A DNA stretch of 7,212 nucleotides from QQUD01 sp039029915 (GTDB lineage Bacteria > Chloroflexota > Anaerolineae > Promineifilales > Promineifilaceae): contig JBCCFD010000415.1 of assembly GCA_039029915.1 (NCBI GenBank), positions 1-7,212 of the forward strand, given 5' to 3'. Every line of letters starts with the position of its first letter. Position 1 is the stretch's first letter. Shown one piece after another: positions 1 to 5,316 of this stretch. The position numbers were made by a program, and so were the translations under genes. The notes beneath the pieces were generated by a model that saw only the letters and a list, made by a program, of their open reading frames with translations, did not search any database and was not told the origin of the DNA.

Positions 1-371
1 ACCTCAGGCATGGCGGGATGAACCCCAAATGCTTTGCCATTGCCATTTGTAACGTTGATTGGAATGAGATCCCCTTGAGAGAGAGCTAAGTCTGCTCGAA
101 TTGTGGCGTATTCGGTGTACTCTTCATTGCCACGCGGCACTAACATGTTGAAGGAGTCGTTCCCTCCGGCCAAAAAGATACAAACCAGCGCTTTATAATC
201 GTTACTGTTTGCTAGATTGGTCGCGGAGATGGATGGTGTGCTGGTTATGGCTTCAGCGGCGGCGGAGTTAGTCATCCGCAGGTTCATTAAGGTTGAAAAG
301 AGAGAGGCAGAGCCAACGGCGGTGCAGCTGGCTTCTCCTAAAAATCGTCTTCTGCTTATTTTGTGACTCAT
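1..371 (-). CDS. DUF1501 family protein, N-terminal part (gene runs off the left edge)
   Basis: The first 123 codons are visible; the rest lies outside the window, and family members are usually over 400 residues. The protein starts with a twin-arginine signal: SRRRFL at residues 6-11, a modest hydrophobic stretch at about 14-30, and a possible signal-peptidase site after SAAA (36-39). This suggests Tat export of the folded protein. The mature domain opens with FLAGGNDSFNMLVP (66-79), the glycine-rich signature of DUF1501, a family related to the alkaline phosphatase/sulfatase fold. The ATG at 369-371 is preceded by AAGGAG (379-384 on the plus strand) at 7 nt, which supports this start. It lies 107 bp downstream of a DUF1800 gene on the same strand. 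This is a recurrent pairing in several phyla, so a joint function is likely. No substrate or reaction can be stated. Confidence 0.88.
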   Translation of the reverse strand, partial: MSHKISRRRFLGEASCTAVGSASLFSTLMNLRMTNSAAAEAITSTPSISATNLANSNDYKALVCIFLAGGNDSFNMLVPRGNEEYTEYATIRADLALSQGDLIPINVTNGNGKAFGVHPAMPE

Positions 372-478
372 TTTGTTGCTCCTTGTGCGCTTGGTGTCTT
401 TCTTTCTAAATACTTCGCTACATAAGAATTTTTAAATTTTTCAGAGAAGAAGTATTTAAAAATTTTGGTAACAAATTG
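372..478 (-). repeat. Intergenic region with two overlapping inverted repeats
   Basis: This AT-rich spacer lies between the DUF1800 stop and the DUF1501 start. It contains two perfect inverted repeats. One is 11 bp (427-437 with 454-464), the other 10 bp (407-416 with 449-458). The two right-hand arms share positions 454-458, so in the minus-strand transcript the two hairpins compete. Both are A/U-rich and no poly-U terminator follows, so they may be weak. The shared arm could tune expression of the downstream gene or be mere AT-rich coincidence. Confidence 0.5.
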
Positions 479-2188
479 CTAAACTTGAACGGTGAATTCT
501 GGGCAAATCATGAATAGGAAAATGGCAAAGCGGATAACCCGAAGGTCTGGGTTTGGATTTGTGTCTTTGTAACTGGACACGGCCGTATAAATAATGTTCC
601 GCATTTCCGTTGATAGCGTTCCGTAGGTCATCAATAGATTGAGACGATCAATAAGGCCATCAATGTCGTTTATAAGGGCGAGTTCAGCCGTTAAATCTGG
701 TGCCGGTTGGTCAATGTCATAGGTTTGCCCCTTAATTTCATGGTCAGGACCGGGAATGTCCAGCACATAATTCCAATCAAGCTTGCCGTAGAAAAAGTTG
801 ATCGTAGAGATAGCGGTATAGCTATTGAGAATTTGAAACTCAGGTCCCGTTAAACCCGCCTGAGCCACGGGGCCAGCCGGACGAAAATCCGGTGAGAAAA
901 AGTTGAAAACGCTGGGGGCGTTGAACATATATTGGCGCAGCTCGTTGTCGATGGCCCAACCGGCGTCCCAAAATTTATTTTGAGGATTAGAGAAGTTGAA
1001 CGCTCGCATCAAGTGAGTGAACCGGAAAAACGGTTCGCGTAGCTTGCCGTTAGTTGGGTCGTTAATGTAGGACAGGTTACGTGCTTCGTCGTCGAGCAAG
1101 ATAGCCTTGATGACAGCCTGCATATCGCCTCGGACGCCTGAGCCGTTATTATTAAATACGGCCGTAATTCGGCCAATATACGCTGGGCTTGGATTTGATT
1201 TAACCAGCCGCTGAATCAACTGGCGTCCAATAAATGGGCCCACGTTTTGGTGGTTAAACAGATGATCGAGGGCATCGCTGATATCCTGCATTCCCGTTTG
1301 ACCATTTGGTACAACGTAACTATTGAGCAATGTTTTGCTGCCCGGCTCGTGTTCCTCCTCCCACATTTTCATTGGCCGAACGGCCGTGTAAGGGTTTAAC
1401 CACCCGCTACCAAATCCAGGATTGGGCCAAGTAACGTGGGGATCGCCATCGAAATCGTACTGCAAGCCGGTAAAAATTTTGGCGAATTCTGTAATGTGTG
1501 AGTTGTCATAGGTGGGAATGGGCTGATTATTACCATCAAGCTGGTAAGACCCATCATCATTTAAGAGAAATAGCCCAATTGAGAAGAGTTGCATAATTTC
1601 TCGAGCGTAGTTTTCATCAGGAAATCGATTGAGCGATAAATCTGTTTTTCGGTTGCCGGCGTGGCTCAGATAGTTGCCCATAAGAGGAGATAAGGTGACA
1701 TCTTGAAGCAGGTCTCGGAAATTACCAAAGGCGTTGCGTAACAGCATATCATACCAATCAGCTGCACCATTCGCAGACACGTAAATGTCATCTTTATCGG
1801 TTGAAATGACGAAAATTTCACTAAGGGCTAGCGCGACACGCTGCCGAAGTAAATCGTCCCCATTCATAATGTGGTTCCAGAGGGCATAGCGCAGTAACTC
1901 GCGATAGGGGGCTTCGATTGAAATCGTGGCTTCATCGAAGAGGTGAGTATATAAATAATTTAGAATCTGACTCTGAGGGATTAGGAATTGGGCATCAATC
2001 CAACTTTCAAAGCCCTGCGACGCAACCTGCTGGATCAGATTGATATCTGCCCCTAAGGTTGCTTGGCTCAAAAATCGAGCTGCTTCTTCGTTGGCATTCA
2101 GGCTGGCATTTCTCTGGACGGCCGGCTTGGCTGCGGTTGGATTGGCAAGCTGCTGAAAAAATTCTCGCCGACTTCTCTTCTGACTCAT
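479..2188 (-). CDS. DUF1800 domain-containing protein
   Basis: This 569-residue protein has the full set of DUF1800 landmarks: ARFLSQATLG (37-46), an MLLRNAFGNFRDLLQDVT block (148-165) with LSPLMGNYL after it, FPDENYAREIMQLFSIG (189-205), HEPGSKTLL (280-288), a block with FIGRQLIQRLVKSNPSP (319-335), and the C-terminal APSVFNFFSPDFRPAG (424-439). Length is normal for the family. Start choice is firm: AAGGAGAG lies 4 nt before the ATG (2193-2200). The N-terminus has SRREFF (6-11), like a Tat motif, but what follows is polar (QQLANPTAAK) rather than a hydrophobic core, so export by itself is doubtful. The gene directly precedes a DUF1501 gene that has a fuller Tat signal. The biochemical role of DUF1800 is not known. 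No frameshift or missing block is visible. Confidence 0.93.
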   Translation of the reverse strand: MSQKRSRREFFQQLANPTAAKPAVQRNASLNANEEAARFLSQATLGADINLIQQVASQGFESWIDAQFLIPQSQILNYLYTHLFDEATISIEAPYRELLRYALWNHIMNGDDLLRQRVALALSEIFVISTDKDDIYVSANGAADWYDMLLRNAFGNFRDLLQDVTLSPLMGNYLSHAGNRKTDLSLNRFPDENYAREIMQLFSIGLFLLNDDGSYQLDGNNQPIPTYDNSHITEFAKIFTGLQYDFDGDPHVTWPNPGFGSGWLNPYTAVRPMKMWEEEHEPGSKTLLNSYVVPNGQTGMQDISDALDHLFNHQNVGPFIGRQLIQRLVKSNPSPAYIGRITAVFNNNGSGVRGDMQAVIKAILLDDEARNLSYINDPTNGKLREPFFRFTHLMRAFNFSNPQNKFWDAGWAIDNELRQYMFNAPSVFNFFSPDFRPAGPVAQAGLTGPEFQILNSYTAISTINFFYGKLDWNYVLDIPGPDHEIKGQTYDIDQPAPDLTAELALINDIDGLIDRLNLLMTYGTLSTEMRNIIYTAVSSYKDTNPNPDLRVIRFAIFLFMICPEFTVQV

Positions 2189-2390
2189 GTTACTCTCCTT
2201 GACGTGGCGCGTTTTTGGACAAGGTGTGCTTTTTTATTCAAAGCTGGAGCTTCGTATCACTTTTGTGCTCTGATAGCGCAACTTGAAAAGCGTTGTGAAA
2301 ATCTTGGGTGCTTTTCGTACCGAAATTAGGTTAATAAAATCAGTCCGAATGTGACTCAGATTAAACCTGCCTTTACAATTTTTCTAAGAC

Positions 2391-2408
2391 GAAACGTTAA
2401 AGCGTTTC
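2391..2408. promoter_or_regulatory. Inverted repeat GAAACG-N6-CGTTTC, candidate operator or weak terminator
   Basis: A perfect 6-bp inverted repeat is separated by TTAAAG. On the plus strand it is followed by ATTTTTATTATTTT, giving a terminator-like look, but no plus-strand gene ends just upstream. A dyad operator within the divergent promoter region is an equally good reading. The short stem makes either uncertain. Confidence 0.3.
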
Positions 2409-2582
2409 ATTTTTATTATTTTGGGGGAGATAGATGGTTTTTCTGGTAATGCCCGATAAGGCCCAAGCTTTGCAGACTCCAACTTGACTCAAAGTGAGTA
2501 GATTGCCCCATTCTTTCTATCATTCTAAAATGTGCAGATCGAAAATAATATATGACCATTTGGCCTTTTTTGGGTGAAGAAG

Positions 2583-2611
2583 CTGTCAAAATCATTGTTG
2601 AAGAGTATAAA
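2583..2611 (+). promoter_or_regulatory. Candidate sigma-70-type promoter for the crotonase operon
   Basis: CTGTCA (2583-2588, 4/6 to the -35 consensus) is followed after 17 bp by TATAAA (2606-2611, 5/6 to the -10 consensus). Transcription would begin near 2618 and give a leader of about 100 nt before the ATG at 2722. Other AT-rich hexamers exist nearby, so this is the best rather than the only candidate. Confidence 0.35.
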
Positions 2612-2711
2612 AAGGGTCTGACAATTTTGTAACAATTAACCGATAACTGGTTTTATTTGGGGATAAGTGGGGAATATGCTGTTATTTTGAATGAATTGAC
2701 TTGATCAGGAA

Positions 2712-2717
2712 GAGGAG
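2712..2717 (+). promoter_or_regulatory. Ribosome binding site that fixes the crotonase start
   Basis: GAGGAG lies 4 nt before the ATG at 2722. An in-frame TTG at 2701 would add seven mostly basic residues and would bury this site inside the coding region, so the ATG is preferred. Confidence 0.75.
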
Positions 2718-2721
2718 AAAA

Positions 2722-3489
2722 ATGTTTGAAACTTTAGATATAACTGTTGATAAAGGAATTGCTTGGGTGACGTTAAACTCGCCTGAAAAATTAAACTCAC
2801 TATCCCGACAGCGATTAGTTGAACTGGCTCAAGCCGCCCGCTGGTTTGATGACCAGCCAGAAGTCCGGGCGGTTGTTTATCAAGGGGCGGGGCGGGCCTT
2901 TTCAGCCGGGGCTGATCTTTCTGGCTTTGCAAATAGCAATGAAAGGCCGCGAGATTCAGCTGATTTAGGCAGACGCATGGCTGATGCGATTGAGGAGATG
3001 AAGGCGGTCGCGATTGCGGCCATTCACGGCTGGTGTGTTGGTGGTGGCTTGGTTCTGGCGGCCGCTTGCGACTTGCGTATAGCCAGCGAGAACGCCCGCT
3101 TCTCTATTCCAGAAGTTGACCTAGGCATCCCGCTGTCTTGGGGCGGCATTCCCCGTTTGGTACGTGAGATTGGGCCCGCGCTTACGAAAGAATTGGTGAT
3201 GACGTGCCGTCCATTTGATGCACAAGAGGCAAAGCAGGCTGGGTTTTTGAATCGGATTGTGTCTTCGGACAGGCTGACTGAAGAAGCCAAACAGCTGGCG
3301 GAGGCTGTGGCTAAACGGCCGTTAACCCCCATCCAGGTGACCAAACGTCACGTCAATGCGGTTACCTCACAAATGGTGGGCGTTTCTCGAAGCTGGTCGG
3401 ATGCTGATGGTTTGCTCGCCTGCTTTGCAGATCCAGAGTGCATTGAAGCGCGAACGAACTATCTTGCAAGTCGAAAAAAGGGTAATTAA
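2722..3489 (+). CDS. Enoyl-CoA hydratase/isomerase (crotonase) family protein
   Basis: This 255-residue protein has the normal length and motif order of the crotonase superfamily, which acts on acyl-CoA thioesters in the cytoplasm. The oxyanion-hole segments are FSAGADL (60-66) and GWCVGGG (103-109). The central helix then continues LVLAAACDLRIA (110-121). IPEVDLGIP (129-137) carries E131, matching the second catalytic glutamate of rat hydratase (Glu164). The first (Glu144, in the GGGCELA context) is V111 here. True hydratases use both glutamates, while isomerases and other crotonases can work with one, so hydration is doubtful. The C-terminal part has CRPFDAQEAKQAGFLNRIV (175-193), the usual family segment. 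A membrane protein gene follows 8 bp later, probably in the same transcript. Family assignment is firm; substrate and reaction are open. Confidence 0.92.
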   Translation: MFETLDITVDKGIAWVTLNSPEKLNSLSRQRLVELAQAARWFDDQPEVRAVVYQGAGRAFSAGADLSGFANSNERPRDSADLGRRMADAIEEMKAVAIAAIHGWCVGGGLVLAAACDLRIASENARFSIPEVDLGIPLSWGGIPRLVREIGPALTKELVMTCRPFDAQEAKQAGFLNRIVSSDRLTEEAKQLAEAVAKRPLTPIQVTKRHVNAVTSQMVGVSRSWSDADGLLACFADPECIEARTNYLASRKKGN

Positions 3490-3497
3490 TCAAAATC

Positions 3498-4274
3498 ATG
3501 ACCCAAAATGAGTCGCTTGGTGAGCAGCTCCTAGAAATCTATCCGGGACGTCGTTTTTTCATTTTTATGCTAGCAGGTGGGTTACTTTTATCTCTCTGTG
3601 GTCTACTGAATCTGATAACGAATTTTTCGCAGTCAACTGGACGAGCTGATGCTGTTGTGGGGGCTGTATTTATTATTGCTGGATTAGCTGCCTTAAACTG
3701 GGGCTATCGGAAGACGCAGAAAAATCAAACGAGTCTGACGGCTTATGAAGATGGTGTCGTTAAAGTTCGGAATGGGAAGCAGACCATGATACGGTGGAAT
3801 GATGTCCCGTTTTTGTTCCGGACTGAGGTTTCGATGGAGCAAAACAAGACCCGAGGCTTTGGGCGTCACTTGCGGACATTAACGACTTGGCGACTACTGG
3901 ATGTTCATCAAACTGAAATTAGCTTGGAAAGTTTTGGCCAGTTGGGTCAAATTGCTGAAGAGAAGATTTATCCTCGACTGGAGCGGGAAATGGTTGAGAA
4001 GTTGGCTGGGGGCGAAACGGCCGTTTTTGGCCCCGTAAGCGTTACCCATGAATTTATTCAGCATCAAGACGAGCAATTTACCTGGGCTGATATCATATCC
4101 ATCGAATTTGATCGTCATCTCATTTTACACCTGCCCAAAGAGCGCCAGCGAAACTGGCGCACCGCCTACGTGACGCACATTCCCAACATGCCGTTGCTAC
4201 AGCAGTTTATTGACGAAAAATTAGGGGCGTTCACCCCAGCAGAAGATTTGGATGATGATGAATTTTCAGGGTGA
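3498..4274 (+). CDS. Two-helix membrane protein, DUF6585-like
   Basis: This is a 258-residue protein. Two hydrophobic segments (about 19-41 and 52-70) form a helical hairpin, followed by a soluble part of about 185 residues. That part has two similar halves. The first contains LTAYEDGVVKVRNG (80-93) and MIRWNDVPFLF (97-107); the second contains FGPVSVTHEFI (177-187), FTWADIISIEF (194-204) and HIPNMPLLQQFID (227-239). The order 'y.dG...r.g..i.W.di', then 'FG', 'W.di' and 'IPN' is what I recall for DUF6585, a family without a known function. The tail is acidic (DLDDDEF). Cytoplasmic placement of the soluble part is inferred from RK after helix 2. The start has only a weak purine-rich stretch upstream (AAAAAGGG at 3475-3482), so translational coupling to the crotonase gene 8 bp before it is plausible. 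A role in acyl-CoA or lipid work is only suggested by the neighbour. Confidence 0.7.
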   Translation: MTQNESLGEQLLEIYPGRRFFIFMLAGGLLLSLCGLLNLITNFSQSTGRADAVVGAVFIIAGLAALNWGYRKTQKNQTSLTAYEDGVVKVRNGKQTMIRWNDVPFLFRTEVSMEQNKTRGFGRHLRTLTTWRLLDVHQTEISLESFGQLGQIAEEKIYPRLEREMVEKLAGGETAVFGPVSVTHEFIQHQDEQFTWADIISIEFDRHLILHLPKERQRNWRTAYVTHIPNMPLLQQFIDEKLGAFTPAEDLDDDEFSG

Positions 4275-4421
4275 GCCAGCGCAGGCAGCATGACTTACCT
4301 AGCTAATTGGTTAAATATTGAATATGGCAGCTAGTCAGCTTTCCAAATATTGACCTTTGAGAGGCCTAATTATAGCCAAAGGGTATTAAACAATATAAAA
4401 CATTTGTGCTATGATTGACCT
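4275..4421 (+). promoter_or_regulatory. AT-rich spacer with direct repeats upstream of the 4422 gene
   Basis: AAATATTGA occurs twice (4313-4321 and 4345-4353), 32 bp apart, about three helix turns. ATTGACCT also occurs twice (4349-4356 and 4414-4421). The spacing would put the AAATATTGA copies on the same DNA face, upstream of the promoter at 4387-4415, as expected for an activator or repressor pair, but AT-rich chance is possible. No strong terminator for the preceding gene is visible. Confidence 0.3.
4387..4415 (+). promoter_or_regulatory. Extended -10 promoter, predicted to make a leaderless mRNA
   Basis: TAAACA (4387-4392, 4/6) and TATGAT (4410-4415, 5/6) are spaced by 17 bp, and TG at 4407-4408 makes an extended -10 element (TGCTATGAT). 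The usual start point, about 7 nt beyond the -10, falls at 4422, the A of the ATG. The bases before that ATG contain no Shine-Dalgarno sequence, which agrees with leaderless translation. Confidence 0.55.
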
Positions 4422-4886
4422 ATGTCCCGCTTAAAATTAGTAATTTTTGTTGGATTAAGTTTTATATTTATCTGTGGTGGAATCTTTCTTTTTCCACTCT
4501 ATTTTTATCGCCAGATACCTCATTTTGGTCAATATGATGACACACGCTTATTGAAACAATCTGTTTCAGCCACGTATGATCACGTCAACTGCCAGATGAG
4601 TGTTTATATCAAACAATCATTTGAAACAACCCAAGTTTCGGATGCTTTTTGGGAGCGGCTTCCTGCAAGCTGGCGGGAAAACGATCATGAATTTCTTGGC
4701 TATCATGATCGTGCCCTTCACCGTATTCGACTCCAATCATTAGCCACCATTAATAACAAAATTTCGGTTCTACGAGGCCCAAAGCAAAATCAGGTATTCA
4801 CTTCAAATACAGCAACTACTCATTTTTCAAAGATTGCCTGTCAGCTTTTGCCCTTTGAGAGCGGATATATTTTCGACAATTCATAA
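4422..4886 (+). CDS. Membrane-anchored protein of unknown family
   Basis: I do not recognise this 154-residue protein. It starts with a basic tip (SRLK) and a strong hydrophobic segment at about 6-28, either an uncleaved N-terminal anchor or a signal sequence without a clear cleavage or lipoprotein site. The remaining 125 residues are polar, with several Trp/Tyr/His residues and only two cysteines (C57 and C139), which could form a disulfide if the domain faces outside. It reads as more AT-rich than the neighbouring genes, which may mean relaxed selection or transfer. The upstream promoter suggests a leaderless transcript, and a VOC gene follows after 12 bp and is probably cotranscribed. The frame is believable because it is open for 154 codons, has a typical membrane-anchor start and fits snugly before the VOC ribosome site. 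Confidence 0.65.
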   Translation: MSRLKLVIFVGLSFIFICGGIFLFPLYFYRQIPHFGQYDDTRLLKQSVSATYDHVNCQMSVYIKQSFETTQVSDAFWERLPASWRENDHEFLGYHDRALHRIRLQSLATINNKISVLRGPKQNQVFTSNTATTHFSKIACQLLPFESGYIFDNS

Positions 4887-4898
4887 AGAAGGAGAATT

Positions 4899-5291
4899 AT
4901 GGCTACCCCCGACTTGCTTGGCATTATCGTAAAAGATATGGCTAAATCGCTCGCTTTTTATCGTCTCTTAGGGCTAGAGTTTCCGGCAGGGGCTGAGAAT
5001 GAAGGCCATGTTGAAGTTCAGACCCCCGGTGGGTTTCGTTTGGCTTGGGATACGCTTGAGGTGATTAAACGCTTTAATGACCAGTGGGAGGAGAATCCAG
5101 TTGGTCATCGGATGGGGTTTGCGTTTTTGTGTGACTCGCCAGCTGAAGTAGATTCACTTTATCAAACCGTGGTTGAAGCTGGTTACCAAAGCCATAAGTC
5201 CCCTTGGGATGCGTTTTGGGGACAGCGTTATGCGGTTGTGGTTGATCCAGATGGCAACCTGATTGATTTGTTTGCTGAGCTAGAAAAGTAA
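4899..5291 (+). CDS. VOC superfamily (glyoxalase/bleomycin-resistance-like) protein
   Basis: This 130-residue cytoplasmic protein has the two beta-alpha-beta-beta-beta halves of the VOC fold. The first half shows LGIIVKDMAKSLAFYRLLGL (7-26) and VQTPGGFRLAW (40-50); the second shows FAFLCDSPAEVDSLYQTVVE (74-93) and the family end GQRYAVVVDPDGNLIDLF (108-125). The usual metal ligands are mostly missing: there is no His on the first strand, and the final Glu position is D123. This makes a metal-dependent glyoxalase or dioxygenase less likely than a small-molecule binding protein of the bleomycin-resistance type. No ligand can be named. AAGGAG (4889-4894) lies 4 nt before the ATG, so the start is well supported. 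It follows the unknown membrane protein by 12 bp and is convergent with the next gene, with only 15 bp between stops. Confidence 0.88.
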   Translation: MATPDLLGIIVKDMAKSLAFYRLLGLEFPAGAENEGHVEVQTPGGFRLAWDTLEVIKRFNDQWEENPVGHRMGFAFLCDSPAEVDSLYQTVVEAGYQSHKSPWDAFWGQRYAVVVDPDGNLIDLFAELEK

Positions 5292-5316
5292 TGATGCGTT
5301 TGCGGATTACTTCTCT
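5282..5316. terminator. Hairpin holding both convergent stop codons
   Basis: The inverted repeat pairs 5282-5292 with 5306-5316 (10 of 11 pairs, one mismatch at 5285/5313) around a 13-nt loop. The TAA of the VOC gene (5289-5291) pairs with the TAA of the opposing gene (5307-5309 on the plus strand). There is no long U-run on either side, so it may be a weak bidirectional terminator or an RNA-end protecting stem rather than a classic intrinsic terminator. Confidence 0.45.

Larger units (their letters stand above)
2189..2721. other. Divergent intergenic region, no convincing gene
   Basis: This spacer separates the minus-strand DUF1800 gene from the plus-strand crotonase gene and must carry both promoters. 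The left part holds a 7-bp inverted repeat (2285-2291 with 2310-2316). The centre holds GAAACG-N6-CGTTTC (2391-2408) followed by a T-rich tract. The right part is AT-rich with a candidate plus-strand promoter. Two short plus-strand open frames (2434-2487, 17 codons; 2552-2632, 26 codons) are present. The first has a G-rich stretch upstream and the second has no ribosome site, so neither is called as a gene. No clear minus-strand promoter was found. Confidence 0.6.

Noticed and set aside
2285..2316. 7-bp inverted repeat GAAAAGC/GCTTTTC as a terminator
   Set aside because: The loop is 18 nt and there is no T-run after it on either strand; no gene ends there.
2063..2329. 88-codon plus-strand open frame
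   Set aside because: About half is antisense to the DUF1800 N-terminus, it has no ribosome site, and its composition is not protein-like.
2434..2487. 17-codon frame behind a G-rich GGGGGAGA
   Set aside because: It is too short, the upstream G-run is only a loose Shine-Dalgarno match, and there is no sign of leader-peptide logic such as regulatory codon runs.
2701..2721. Upstream in-frame TTG as the crotonase start
   Set aside because: It would add MIRKRRK and overlap the GAGGAG site that sits correctly before the ATG at 2722; crotonases normally begin close to the first strand.
3024..3344. 106-codon minus-strand open frame inside the crotonase gene
   Set aside because: It is the antisense of a well-supported gene, and its Ser/Ala/Pro-rich product has no recognisable motif.
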